Source of the DNA: Betaproteobacteria bacterium
GTDB taxonomy: Bacteria; Pseudomonadota; Gammaproteobacteria; Burkholderiales; Rhodocyclaceae
Direction: 5' to 3'
NCBI GenBank assembly: GCA_016234745.1
Contig: JACRAR010000030.1
Span: 124,001-188,000 of the forward strand
Length of the DNA: 64,000 bases
Shown here: piece after piece, positions 24,568 to 32,965 of the stretch
Position numbering within the stretch: position 1 is the stretch's first letter
How the letters are laid out: every line of letters begins with the position of its first letter
Notes under the pieces: generated by a model
Databases searched by the model: none
Seen by the model: only the letters and a program-made list of their open reading frames with translations
Told to the model about the DNA's origin: nothing
Translations under genes and position numbers: made by a program

Positions 24568-24688
24568 AGCGAACTTCCCAGTGATTTTTATGGGGCGGGA
24601 TCGGCGTTCCGTTACCCTGCGTTGCCATCCAGTTCGAGAATCTGGTCATATTATTCCTGACGGTTTGAACCCGTTAATGGATACCAAT

Positions 24689-24871
24689 ATGACCGTCGAA
24701 CATATACCACCCGAACACCTCTCACCCGCGGGCCGCGCCAAGGCCGTCGTTGAAATCATTTCGACGGCAATTGCGCGTCTGCATTCAACGCTGCCGCAGG
24801 AGAGAGAAATTCTACTTGGCTTCTCGCGTGCCAAGAGCGTTCATACAACTCCCTCTCAAGAAGGAGTTTGA
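24689..24871 (+). CDS. Small protein of the recombinase module
   Basis: The 60-residue protein is MTVEHIPPEHLSPAGRAKAV followed by a helix (EIISTAIARLHSTLPQERE) and a short tail. Starts at 24,677 or 24,581 are also possible and no clear ribosome site decides. It overlaps the DUF2924 gene at its stop (TGATG). Small genes of this kind commonly sit before DUF2924 and serine recombinase genes in proteobacterial prophages. Function unknown. Confidence 0.5.
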   Translation: MTVEHIPPEHLSPAGRAKAVVEIISTAIARLHSTLPQEREILLGFSRAKSVHTTPSQEGV

Positions 24872-25323
24872 TGATGAAGTCCTCCAAACAATCGATTGCG
24901 GCATTGGTGGCATCGTTGCCAAGAATGCCCATGTCGGGTCTCTGGAATCTCTGGGACAAGTACTTCCCGCGTCGCCCGAACCATCACAACCGGAGCTACG
25001 TTGAGGCCCGCGTTGCCTACAAGATTCAGGAGGAGGCGTTTGGCGCCCTCAAGCCGGAGATCCGGCATCAGTTGATCCGGATTGGCGAGTCGCAATCGAA
25101 AATCAAAATGCGCCGGCGTAGCGAAATCATCGTCGTGCCCGGCACGGTCCTGGTTCGTGAATATGGTGATGCAGAGCATCGGGTGACCGCCTTGCCCGAG
25201 GGTGGCTTCGAATATGCCAGCCAGCAGTTCAAGAGCTTGTCCGCTGTGGCGCGCCGGATTACCGGAAGCCCATGGTCTGGCCCCCTCTTTTTCGGTTTGA
25301 AGCCTTCTGACAGGGAGGCGTGA
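24871..25323 (+). CDS. DUF2924 protein of the serine-recombinase module
   Basis: The 150-residue product shows the DUF2924 pattern: ALVASLPRMPMSGLWNLWDK, FPRRPNHHNRSYVEARVAYK, EAFGALKPEIRHQL and a C-terminal GFEYASQQFKSLSAVARRIT with SPWSGPLFFGLK. AAGGAG lies 4-7 bases before ATG codons at 24,871/24,874. DUF2924 genes almost always precede large serine recombinases of this type, so a role in recombination (for example directionality) is suspected but not known to me. It overlaps the recombinase start as TGATG. Confidence 0.82.
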   Translation: MMKSSKQSIAALVASLPRMPMSGLWNLWDKYFPRRPNHHNRSYVEARVAYKIQEEAFGALKPEIRHQLIRIGESQSKIKMRRRSEIIVVPGTVLVREYGDAEHRVTALPEGGFEYASQQFKSLSAVARRITGSPWSGPLFFGLKPSDREA

Positions 25324-26690
25324 TGACGACCATCACTACCAAGAAGCGGTGCGCAGTGTACGCCCGCGTGTCGACCGATGAACGTTTGGATCAATCCTTC
25401 AATTCGCTGGATGCCCAGCGTGAGGCTGGCCATGCCTATATCATTAGCCAGCGCGCCGAGGGTTGGATCCCCGTCCAGGACAACTACGATGACGGCGGAT
25501 ACTCAGGCGGCAACGTTGAGCGGCCAGCGCTGAAACGGCTAATGCGTGACATCGAATCCGATCAGGTCGATATCGTCGTCGTATATAAAATCGATCGGCT
25601 CACGAGAAGCCTGACAGACTTCGCCCGGTTGATTGAAGTTTTTGAACGTCATCAGGTATCGTTTGTATCGGTGACACAGCAATTCAACACGACCAGTTCA
25701 ATGGGCAGGTTGATGTTGAACATCCTTTTGTCATTCGCCCAGTTCGAGCGGGAGGTCACCGGTGAACGCATCCGCGACAAGATCGCCGCCAGCAAGCGCA
25801 AGGGGATATGGATGGGGGGCTACACGCCGCTTGGCTACGAGGTCCATGACCGCAAACTCTGGATCGTCGAAAAGGATGCCGAGATCGTTAGGCGGATATT
25901 CGAACGATTTATTGTGCTTCGTTCTACCACGGAAGTCTCTCGTGAGCTTGTTCAGGACGGCTTGACGACAAAACCCGTTCGCATCAAGGACGGTTCCATA
26001 CGAAATGGAACGCCAATGGACAAGAAATTCGTGTCGGCCATATTGCGCAACCCTATCTATATCGGAGAAATCCGCCATAAAGAAGCCACCTATGCCGGCC
26101 AGCATGAACCCATCGTGACCCGCCAGCTTTGGGATCAAGTACAAGCCATCCATGCCGAGGATGCCAATATCCGTAAAGGAAAAACGCGCACCAAGAACAA
26201 GACGAACGCTCTGCTTCGTGGATTGCTCTACGATATGAACGGAGTGAAGTACCACGTCAGCTTTTCCACCAATCGATCCGGCAAAAAATACCGTTACTAC
26301 GTTCCCAAGACGGACCAGCAGTATGGGTACGGATCGAGCGTGACAGGGCCAATTCCGGCCGACCAAATCGAAGAGGTCGTGGTCAATTTGCTGCTGCAGG
26401 CTTTACATTCGCCTGAGTCCATTCAAGCCGTCTGGAATCAGGTTCAGGATGAATATCCGGAAATTTCAGAGCCCACGGTAGTCCTGGCAATGCAAAATCT
26501 TGCCAGCCTCTGGTCACAGCTATTTCCTACCGAGCAGGTTCGCTTGGTGAATCTGCTTGTCGAACGTGTGACTTTGCTGTCTGATGGGATTGATATTACA
26601 TGGCGAGAAATGGGGTGGAGCAATCTCGCCGGAGAACTGCAGCCACAGACGATCGGTGGTGAAGCCCTCGAAATGGAGGTCTCGGCATGA
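25323..26690 (+). CDS. Large serine recombinase (phage integrase)
   Basis: The 455-residue protein catalyses integration and excision. The N-terminal resolvase domain has the nucleophile Ser in CAVYARVSTDERLDQSFNS (about 16), then DGGYSGGNVERPALKRLM, VVVYKIDRLTRSLTDFARL and LLSFAQFEREVTGERIRDKI. The recombinase domain follows (KGIWMGGYTPLGYEV, ILRNPIYIGEIRHKEATYAG), and a partial zinc-ribbon-like segment (LLYDMNGVKYHVSFST) is found after residue 300, though its cysteines are missing. The ATG at 25,323 overlaps the DUF2924 stop; GGGAGG lies before it. It is the only integrase in the window and marks the right end of the prophage. Confidence 0.9.
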   Translation: MTTITTKKRCAVYARVSTDERLDQSFNSLDAQREAGHAYIISQRAEGWIPVQDNYDDGGYSGGNVERPALKRLMRDIESDQVDIVVVYKIDRLTRSLTDFARLIEVFERHQVSFVSVTQQFNTTSSMGRLMLNILLSFAQFEREVTGERIRDKIAASKRKGIWMGGYTPLGYEVHDRKLWIVEKDAEIVRRIFERFIVLRSTTEVSRELVQDGLTTKPVRIKDGSIRNGTPMDKKFVSAILRNPIYIGEIRHKEATYAGQHEPIVTRQLWDQVQAIHAEDANIRKGKTRTKNKTNALLRGLLYDMNGVKYHVSFSTNRSGKKYRYYVPKTDQQYGYGSSVTGPIPADQIEEVVVNLLLQALHSPESIQAVWNQVQDEYPEISEPTVVLAMQNLASLWSQLFPTEQVRLVNLLVERVTLLSDGIDITWREMGWSNLAGELQPQTIGGEALEMEVSA

Positions 26691-27166
26691 ATCGCACCCG
26701 CAATACCGTGGTCAAACTGGGCAAGCCTCTCGATCGGAGGCATCCACTGGAATCGGGAGGTGTAAAGCTGACTACTCATGTTCCCATAAAGTTCAAGAAA
26801 CGGGGAATCAAGAAGGTCGTCGTCGGTCCTGCAGGAGTCGATGAACCAGTAATCTTCAAGGATACTGCTCTGCCTTTACGACCGAACCATGACCAGACAC
26901 TGATTAGTGGGCTCGGACGGAGCTTCTATTGGCACCATCTTGTGGAGTCTGGCATTGCTGCCGATGCTACTGAAATTGCTCAACGTGAAGAACTCCATCG
27001 GGTGACGATTCTTGATGGACAGCGCTTTGCATTGCTAGCGCCTGATATTGTCGAGGCCGCCCTTACTGGGACACTCCCGCGGACCGTGACATTTGAGTTA
27101 CTGCAGCGTATTCCGCTGCCTCTGGACTGGGAAGAGCAGCGTAAATTGATTACTCAACCAGGATAA
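26687..27166 (+). CDS. Recombinase-associated HTH-like protein
   Basis: The 159-residue protein is basic at the N-terminus (MNRTRNTVVKLGKPLDRRHP, then VPIKFKKRGIKKVVVGPAG). Its C-terminal half (ISGLGRSFYWHHLVESGIAA, EIAQREELHRVTILDGQRF, LLAPDIVEAALTGTLPR) looks like a ParB/KorB-type helix-turn-helix. It overlaps the recombinase by 4 bases. Proteins of this form follow serine recombinases in related prophages and may be recombination directionality or regulatory factors; I have no direct evidence of function. Confidence 0.6.
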   Translation: MNRTRNTVVKLGKPLDRRHPLESGGVKLTTHVPIKFKKRGIKKVVVGPAGVDEPVIFKDTALPLRPNHDQTLISGLGRSFYWHHLVESGIAADATEIAQREELHRVTILDGQRFALLAPDIVEAALTGTLPRTVTFELLQRIPLPLDWEEQRKLITQPG

Positions 27167-27199
27167 CCAGGATGACGTTGGGGAACCCGCCCCCGATTG

Positions 27200-27840
27200 C
27201 TCTATTTCCTCCAAAGCAGTCGTACGCTGGAAGCCGTTCCCGATATCTGGAGGCGTTGGACGCCGAGACCCTTGCCGAGACCACTCCACGACGGACCTCA
27301 TTGACCGACCCTCAATCCCTGTGGACGGCTGCCACAGGCGACTGCGCCTTCTTCGCCTACTCGACGAACTATCTGATCGACACCGCTCACGGCATTATTG
27401 TTGATGTGGAAGCGACTCAGTCCCGCCGCACGGCAGAAGTTGAATCTGCCAAACTCATGATCGAGCGCGTCGAGGAGCGCTTTGACATCACTCCAGAGCG
27501 TCTGATTGGCGATACCGCCTACGGATCGGCGCCGATGCTTGCCTGGCTGGTCGATGAGAAGGGAATCGAACCGCACGTGCCCGTCATAGACAAGACGGGA
27601 CGTCACGACGGTACCCTGTCATCCAATGACTTCAAGTGGGATGGAACATCTGACGAATACCGTTGCCCCGAGGGGAAAGTATTGCGGAGCAGTTGGTGTC
27701 CCTTCAAGAAGCTTCGCACACACATCACGAAGGCTGAAACCATCATCTATCGGTCGAGTCAGGCTGACTGCAAAGCCTGCCCGCTGAGAGATCGCTGCTG
27801 GGGTGACGAAGAAAGCGGATCCCAACGGAGCATGGCACGC
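27200..27840 (+). pseudogene. IS1182-family transposase remnant, truncated at both ends
   Basis: An open frame from about 27,200 encodes the middle of an IS1182 (DDE) transposase: RTSLTDPQSLWTAATGDCAF, FFAYSTNYLIDTAHGIIVDV, ERLIGDTAYGSAPMLAWLVD, GIEPHVPVIDKTGRHDGTLS and the CKACPLRDRCW zinc-like motif. The N-terminal third is absent and after about 27,810 the translation no longer resembles the family. No inverted repeats are seen. The left break coincides with the end of the prophage, so the missing N-terminal part may lie at the other prophage end. Exact borders are estimates. Confidence 0.75.
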
Positions 27841-27868
27841 CTCCAAGCCGGTGCGGGCATCTTGCGTT

Positions 27869-28303
27869 TCATGGCGTCAATAGGAAATTACCATGGCCCA
27901 CCGCGATCGGTTTGTCGAGGTTTGCCTGATACGCCGTGACACGGATGTTTGCCATGCGGGCGCCAAGTTTTACCATCTGCATCGTGGCATAGGTATCTTG
28001 CACCTTGCCGCTACGCAGATAGTCGATGGTGAAATCGACCGTCTTGGGCATCGCCACCGAATCCCGGTGCCATAGCAAGAACAGGATCGCTGCACACTCC
28101 ATGAAGCCAGCAGTAGCGCCGCCGTGCAAAGCCGGCAGCCATGGGTTGCCCACCAGCCGTTCCTGGGCCGGGAGAATGCAGGTTAGGCTGTCGCCATGAA
28201 CTTCCATGCGCAGGCGCAGGAAGACGGAGAATGGTATGGCCCGGATCAAGCAATCCCAGTCGTTGTTTTCCCGCGCTTTGCGGACAGCGTCACACAGCGT
28301 CAT
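27869..28303 (-). CDS. PaaI-family hotdog thioesterase
   Basis: The 144-residue protein has the hotdog thioesterase plan: a signature helix region NPWLPALHGGATAGFMECAA (about 53-72), followed by PKTVDFTIDYLRSGKVQDTY and the final strands GARMANIRVTAYQANLDKPI ending GHGNFLLTP. Acyl-CoA or aryl-CoA hydrolysis is the likely reaction; the substrate cannot be told. The active-site position normally holding Asp/Glu is Glu in MECAAI. It overlaps the second thioesterase upstream by 14 bases, so the two are translated together and may form a heteromeric enzyme. Confidence 0.78.
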   Translation of the reverse strand: MTLCDAVRKARENNDWDCLIRAIPFSVFLRLRMEVHGDSLTCILPAQERLVGNPWLPALHGGATAGFMECAAILFLLWHRDSVAMPKTVDFTIDYLRSGKVQDTYATMQMVKLGARMANIRVTAYQANLDKPIAVGHGNFLLTP

Positions 28304-28754
28304 TTACGTCTTTCCCGGAAGCCATTGGTAGGACGCCGCCCGTAAACATGAATATGCCCACGGCGGTGGCAATTGGTGCGGCGGGGTCATCGTGGTACAC
28401 GCGTCCCCTGACGAAGGCAAGATCGGCGGTGACCTTGTGGCAGTCGCCGATGCAAAAGATGTCCTGCCCGGCAGTGGAACGGTGCAAATGTTCGATGCGC
28501 AGATCCAGCGTGGCAAAGCCGCGCCGCTCGCCGATCCTGCGATAGACTGAGTAACCGAAAGTGGTATCGATTAGCGCTGCGATGGCGCCGACGTGCAAGG
28601 CACCGCTTTCCGGATCCCCAATCAGGTCGTTCCGGTAGGGTAGACACAGCACGCAACCTCGCTCCGTCAACTCACCGAAGCGCATGTCGAGTTCGCGGTT
28701 ATAGGGAATGACGCGGAGTTGTTCGTGCCACTGCTCAAGGATCTGATCTGTCAT
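28290..28754 (-). CDS. PaaI-family hotdog thioesterase
   Basis: The 154-residue product is a second hotdog thioesterase: YNRELDMRFGELTERGCVLC, GDPESGALHVGAIAALIDTT (signature helix with Asp at about 66) and LDLRIEHLHRSTAGQDI, ending with GIFMFTGGV. It precedes and overlaps the first thioesterase by 14 bases. Such pairs occur in betaproteobacteria near mla or fatty-acid genes. TAGGAGGAAC stands about 10 bases ahead of the start, somewhat far. Substrate unknown. Confidence 0.78.
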   Translation of the reverse strand: MTDQILEQWHEQLRVIPYNRELDMRFGELTERGCVLCLPYRNDLIGDPESGALHVGAIAALIDTTFGYSVYRRIGERRGFATLDLRIEHLHRSTAGQDIFCIGDCHKVTADLAFVRGRVYHDDPAAPIATAVGIFMFTGGVLPMASGKDVNDAV

Positions 28755-28810
28755 TAGGAGGAACTCTCGAAGAGAAAATAAAACTAGCGACGCCTGGCCG
28801 GTGTGACGGG

Positions 28811-29143
28811 CTACGCATCAGACTTGTTGGGATCGGTGGCATCGTCCGAGGACGATGGCTCATCAAGTGGCAGCAAGGTCACGACCTCGTATACTTTCGC
28901 AAGGTTCACCAGGTTTTTTGGCGCGTTGATCACATGGACGCTTCGCCCCGACGCTTGGGCGACACGCATCCAGGAAAAGATGACTGCCAGCGCGGAAGAG
29001 TCGACACGGGTCACAGGAGAGAGATCGAACACCGTGTCGGTACGCCGGAGAGCGGCGATCCCCTCCCTTGCCAGTGATTTGGCGTGTTCGACCGTCATGG
29101 GGCCGACGACTTCGATGCAATGGTTACCACGATCGCGAATCAT
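28811..29143 (-). CDS. mlaB: MlaB-like STAS-domain protein
   Basis: The 110-residue protein is a lone STAS domain: CIEVVGPMTVEHAKSLAREG, TVFDLSPVTRVDSSALAVIF (with the conserved DSSAL around the phosphorylatable Ser), and VHVINAPKNLVNLAKVYEVV. It follows MlaC by 3 bases. In the Mla system MlaB is the small cytoplasmic regulator of the MlaFE lipid transporter. MlaF, MlaE and MlaD are not next to it here, so the rest of the system must lie elsewhere. The acidic C-terminal tail is an extra. Confidence 0.75.
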   Translation of the reverse strand: MIRDRGNHCIEVVGPMTVEHAKSLAREGIAALRRTDTVFDLSPVTRVDSSALAVIFSWMRVAQASGRSVHVINAPKNLVNLAKVYEVVTLLPLDEPSSSDDATDPNKSDA

Positions 29144-29146
29144 GAA

Positions 29147-29767
29147 TCATTTCTCCACCGCAGTTGAGTTCCGATTTTTCCGTTGTAGCGTCGCGATCAA
29201 TCCGTCGATGCCTTCGTTGCGCACCACCCCGGCGAAGGTATCCCGGTAGTTGGTGACCAAACTGATGCCACCTACCTCGATATCAATGACCTTCCATCGG
29301 CTTCCGTCTTTTTCCAGGTAGTAGTCGAGCGTGATCGGCTTGGCGCCGCCGGTCTGGTTGATCAGGGTACGCACCTTCGCTTGCGTATCGCCGGGATTCA
29401 TTTTGAGCGGCCGGAACTCGATCGCTTGATCGCGATACTCGGAAAGTGACTTCGAATAGGTTCGCACCAGCAATGCGCGAAACTCGTGGGCAAGCAATTT
29501 TTTCTGCTCCTGTGTGGCTGACCGCCAGTCCTTGGCCAGCGCCAGGCCGGTCATGCGCACGAAGTTGAAATAGGGCACAACCTTGGCTTCGACCAGTTCG
29601 ATAGCCCTTTTCTGGTTTCCCTTCTGGATATCCCTATCCTTCCTCACGACCTCCAGGACATCACGGGTCACGTTCTTGATCAGTTCATCGGGTGCCGTGC
29701 TTATCTCTTCGGCATTCATGCTGTTGGTAAGCGTGAAGCCGATCATCAATGCAAGCAGCCACTTCAT
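29147..29767 (-). CDS. mlaC: MlaC-like periplasmic phospholipid-binding protein
   Basis: The 206-residue protein starts with a signal peptide (MKWLLALMIGFTLTNSMNA). It then has the MlaC/Ttg2 fold: LIKNVTRDVLEVVRKDRDI, EAKVVPYFNFVRMTGLALAK, WRSATQEQKKLLAHEFRALL, VRTYSKSLSEYRDQ, and the strand-rich end DYYLEKDGSRWKVIDIEVGG, followed by ISLVTNYRDTFA. MlaC shuttles phospholipids between the outer membrane MlaA complex and MlaFEDB. I start at 29,767, with AAAGGAG 9 bases upstream; an upstream start adds 44 residues before the signal peptide. MlaB follows. Confidence 0.9.
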   Translation of the reverse strand: MKWLLALMIGFTLTNSMNAEEISTAPDELIKNVTRDVLEVVRKDRDIQKGNQKRAIELVEAKVVPYFNFVRMTGLALAKDWRSATQEQKKLLAHEFRALLVRTYSKSLSEYRDQAIEFRPLKMNPGDTQAKVRTLINQTGGAKPITLDYYLEKDGSRWKVIDIEVGGISLVTNYRDTFAGVVRNEGIDGLIATLQRKNRNSTAVEK

Positions 29768-29817
29768 CGCTATTGCTCCTTTCACGTCGTTTGAGTATGG
29801 CCTGGGCCCATGTTGTT

Positions 29818-30258
29818 CTACGCGCTGCGCGGCATGGAAACAAACAGACTGCATGGCAAGTGATCGAGCAAGGAATGGCCGACCGACCCGCGCCACCATC
29901 GGTCAAGGGCAGAGCGCCGGTGGTGGCCAATGACAACGAGGTCGGCGCCTGTCTCGCGGGCAATAGCGGCGATGGCCTCGACCGGCGATTCGTCCGTCCT
30001 CAGAATGCCCGTCGCCTCCACCCCTGCCTGGCGCAGGCGTGCGAGCCCATCCTCAAGAATGGTGCTGACGTAAGAGCGTTCATCCTCGATCAATTCGTCG
30101 GGCAGCGGCCCGGCGGCTAGAGCCATGGGGTGCGGCGGCGGAATCACAGCCAGCAGATGACAGCGGGCGTCGAAGCGGCTTGCCAGTGCAATCCCCTCTT
30201 CGAGTGCGTCCCGGCACTCGACGCTGCCGTCGTAGGCAAAGACAATGGACTGGAACAT
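29818..30258 (-). CDS. Universal stress protein (UspA family)
   Basis: The 146-residue protein has the Usp fold: MFQSIVFAYDGSVECRDAL (ATP-site Asp), CHLLAVIPPP, GADLVVIGHHRRSALDRWW and the GHxxxSALxxxxxGSVGHSLL ATP-binding loop near the C-terminus, ending PCSLFVSM. ATP binding is therefore likely. GGAGG lies 6 bases before the ATG. It stands alone between MlaC and the EmrB gene. Usp proteins support survival in stationary phase or under stress. Confidence 0.9.
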   Translation of the reverse strand: MFQSIVFAYDGSVECRDALEEGIALASRFDARCHLLAVIPPPHPMALAAGPLPDELIEDERSYVSTILEDGLARLRQAGVEATGILRTDESPVEAIAAIARETGADLVVIGHHRRSALDRWWRGSVGHSLLDHLPCSLFVSMPRSA

Positions 30259-30288
30259 GCGTAGCCTCCTCCAATAGCGTCAAAAAGG

Positions 30289-31836
30289 TCAGTCAATTGC
30301 CGCGTGAGTCCCGCTCGCGGCAGCCTGCTTCACCGGGGCCCGCAGCAGGACAATCAAGGGAATCGCGGCCAGCGTGATCCACATCATCAGCCGAAAATCC
30401 TGCAAATAGGCTAGCGTTGCAGCCTGGCGCGTCACCTCGCCGTTGATGGCCGCCAGCCCCTCGGGTGTGGTCAGGTTGTAGGTCCCAGCCTCGACCGCCT
30501 GCCTCAGCGCCAGATTGAAGGGATTGATGTAGTCGGCAAACGCGGCATGATTGGCCTGCGCGCGTTGCGCCAGGTAGGTAATCACCACCGAGATGCCGAT
30601 GCTGCTGCCGAGGTTGCGCATCAGGCTGAACAGCGCCGTGCCTTCGTTGCGGTAGCGCGGTGCCAGGGTGGCGAAAGTGATGGTGGACAGCGGCACGAAG
30701 ATAAAGCCCAGGCCCAACCCCTGCGTGATGCCGGTCCGTACGATGTCCCAGCCATCGACGTCCATGTTGAAAAGAGTCATCTCCCACAGGGACAGGCTCG
30801 TCAGCACGAGGCCCAGCAAAATCATGTGGCGCACGTCCACCTTGCCGGACAGCTTGCCCACGGCCATCATGGCGATCATGGTGCCCACACCGCGCGGGGC
30901 CAGCAGATAGCCGACATCGATCACCGGATAGCCCATCAGGTTCTGCATGAATGGCGGCAGCAAGGCCATGGTGGCGAGCAGGATGACGCCAACGATGAAG
31001 ATGAACAGCAGGCCGACACTGAAGTTGCGATCCTTGAACAGACCGGGTTCGATGAACGGGTGCTCGTGGGTGAACATGTGCGCAATGAATAGATAGAGCG
31101 CCATGCATGCGAGTATCGCCTCAGCAATCACTTCCGGGCTGGCGAACCAATCGAGCGATTCGCCCCGATCAAGCATCATCTGGAGCGCGCCGATGGACAG
31201 ACTGAGCAAGCCGAAGCCGAGCAGATCAAAGCGCCGTGAACGGTCGATCGGCGTTTCATGCACGAACGCCGCCAGGCCAAACCATGCGAGCAAGCCGAAC
31301 GGCAGGTTGATGTAGAACACCCAGCGCCAGTTGTAATACTCGGTTAGCCAGCCGCCGAGCGACGGGCCGAGAATCGGCCCCACCATCACGCCCACGCCCC
31401 ACATCGCCATCGCCGATCCATGGCGCTCGCGCGGATAGGTGTCAAGCAGCACGGCTTGCGATAGCGGAACGAGACTCGCGCCGAACACCCCTTGCAGCAG
31501 ACGAAACAACACGATCTGGTTCAAGCTTTGCGCCGCGCCACACAGCATCGACGCCATCGTGAAGCCCACTACCGCCCACATGAAGATGCGCTTGCGTCCC
31601 CAACGCGCCGTGAGAAAACCGGTCAGGGGCATGAAGATGGCGGCCGCCACGATGTATGACGTAAGCACCCAGGAAATCTGATCCTGGGTGGCACCCATCG
31701 TCCCCTGCATGTGCGGCAACGCCACGTTGGCGATCGTGGTGTCCAGCGCCTGCATGATGGTCGCCAGCATGACCGACATGGTGACCAAGCCGCGGTGTGC
31801 GCTTTCCGGGTCTGCGGCTGTCGTGGCGGCAGTCAT
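30289..31836 (-). CDS. emrB: DHA2-family drug efflux permease EmrB
   Basis: The 515-residue inner-membrane antiporter has fourteen probable membrane segments. Family motifs are clear: LDTTIANVALPHMQGTMGAT (TM1, motif D1), LTARWGRKRIFMWAVVGFTM (motif A), LLQGVFGASLVPLSQAVLLD (motif B), WGVGVMVGPILGPSLGGWLT (motif C, antiporter). It works with the EmrA-type adaptor and an outer membrane channel to expel hydrophobic toxins. It is the last gene of the marR-emrA-emrB operon (10-base gap). Substrate range unknown. Confidence 0.93.
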   Translation of the reverse strand: MTAATTAADPESAHRGLVTMSVMLATIMQALDTTIANVALPHMQGTMGATQDQISWVLTSYIVAAAIFMPLTGFLTARWGRKRIFMWAVVGFTMASMLCGAAQSLNQIVLFRLLQGVFGASLVPLSQAVLLDTYPRERHGSAMAMWGVGVMVGPILGPSLGGWLTEYYNWRWVFYINLPFGLLAWFGLAAFVHETPIDRSRRFDLLGFGLLSLSIGALQMMLDRGESLDWFASPEVIAEAILACMALYLFIAHMFTHEHPFIEPGLFKDRNFSVGLLFIFIVGVILLATMALLPPFMQNLMGYPVIDVGYLLAPRGVGTMIAMMAVGKLSGKVDVRHMILLGLVLTSLSLWEMTLFNMDVDGWDIVRTGITQGLGLGFIFVPLSTITFATLAPRYRNEGTALFSLMRNLGSSIGISVVITYLAQRAQANHAAFADYINPFNLALRQAVEAGTYNLTTPEGLAAINGEVTRQAATLAYLQDFRLMMWITLAAIPLIVLLRAPVKQAAASGTHAAID

Positions 31837-31846
31837 TGTTTTGACC

Positions 31847-32926
31847 TCAGAGCGAGAACCCGAGCAGGCGACGGCGATGGCCGGTATCGATTTCCACGAT
31901 GGTGCTCAGGCCTGCGCGCAGTTGCGGCGTGTTCGGTGCGGCTTCGATCTTGATCCGTACCGGCACCCGCTGGGCGATCTTGACCCAGTTGCCGGTGGCA
32001 TTCTGTGCCGGGATGACCGAGAACTCAGCCCCTGTGGCCGGACTCAGGCTTTTCACCACGCCCTTCCATGCCGCGTCGGGATAGGTATCGACATGGATGG
32101 TGACCGGCTGGCCGGGATGAACGTAGGTGAGATCCGTCTCGGTGAAGTTGGCTTCGACCCACAAGTTGCCGCTGACCACCAAGGCCAGCGCCATCGAGCC
32201 TGCGGCGACATACTGCCCAGGCTTTGGCGGCTTGCTCACGATACCGGGCAGCGAAGCGCGTACCTCGACTCGCGCCAGATCAAGCCTGGCTTGCTCCAGT
32301 TCGGCCAGCGCGACTCGATAACTCGGGTGGCGCTCGACCGGCGCATCGACGCTGCCGCCCAAAGTTTCCGCGATGCGCCTCAGATCCTGCTCCAAGGCTC
32401 CGCTTTGCTGCCCGGCGAGGTCGGTGCTTTGCCTTGCGTCGTCGAACTTGGATGCGGAAATGAAATTCTTTGCCACCAAATCGGCTTGACGACGCTGGTC
32501 TCTCTGGGCAAAGGAATGTTTGGTTCGCGCCAGGGTGATTTCCGCCTGCTTCTCGCGGTAACTCGCTTTGAGCGCGGCCAGATCGGTGCGCACCTGCGCC
32601 AATTTGGCTTCGGCTTTGGCCACCGCCACCTTAAACGGCGCGGGATCGAGCCGGAACAGCGGCTGGCCGGCAATGACGGACAGGTTTTCCTCGACCAGCA
32701 CTTCCTTGACCGTGCCGGACACCTCTGCGCTGATCGGAACCTTGTCCGCCTTGATATAAGCATTGTCGGTGTCGACGTAGCGCCCGCCCTTGAGGTACAC
32801 GACCCCAACGGCAAGCGCAGCGATCAATGGAACCACAACCAGCAGGATCAGCCGTTTCAAACGGTGCTTTGACGGACCTATTGTTTCGATGGTAGATGAT
32901 TCGTTGCGGGTCGGGGCATTGCTCAT
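31847..32926 (-). CDS. emrA: EmrA/HlyD-type membrane fusion protein
   Basis: The 359-residue periplasmic adaptor has one N-terminal membrane segment (LILLVVVPLIAALAVGVVYL, about 27-46). Next comes the biotinyl-lipoyl-like half (RYVDTDNAYIKADKVPISAE, VSGTVKEVLVEENLSVIAGQ), and a long coiled-coil hairpin (about 95-200, e.g. LAQVRTDLAALKASYREKQA). The second lipoyl part (RASLPGIVSKPPKPGQYVAA) and beta-barrel follow. It links EmrB to an outer membrane TolC-like channel. It lies 39 bases after the MarR gene and 10 bases before emrB. Confidence 0.93.
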   Translation of the reverse strand: MSNAPTRNESSTIETIGPSKHRLKRLILLVVVPLIAALAVGVVYLKGGRYVDTDNAYIKADKVPISAEVSGTVKEVLVEENLSVIAGQPLFRLDPAPFKVAVAKAEAKLAQVRTDLAALKASYREKQAEITLARTKHSFAQRDQRRQADLVAKNFISASKFDDARQSTDLAGQQSGALEQDLRRIAETLGGSVDAPVERHPSYRVALAELEQARLDLARVEVRASLPGIVSKPPKPGQYVAAGSMALALVVSGNLWVEANFTETDLTYVHPGQPVTIHVDTYPDAAWKGVVKSLSPATGAEFSVIPAQNATGNWVKIAQRVPVRIKIEAAPNTPQLRAGLSTIVEIDTGHRRRLLGFSL

Positions 32927-32965
32927 GAACAGGTGACTCCAGGAATAGTGTTCTTGCGCGAGTTA

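Larger units (their letters stand above)
1..27170. mobile_element. Lambda-like prophage (right part, left end outside window)
   Basis: Capsid, decoration, protease/scaffold, portal, gpW and two terminase genes occur in lambda-type order on the minus strand. They are followed by replication/recombination genes, antirepressors, toxin-antitoxin pairs and a large serine recombinase at the right. Tail and lysis genes must lie left of base 1. The right boundary is placed near 27,170-27,230, where the recombinase module stops and an IS1182-type transposase fragment begins; this boundary is inferred. No attL can be seen because the left end is missing. Whether the phage can still be induced is unknown, but no head or replication gene visible here is broken. 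Confidence 0.85.
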
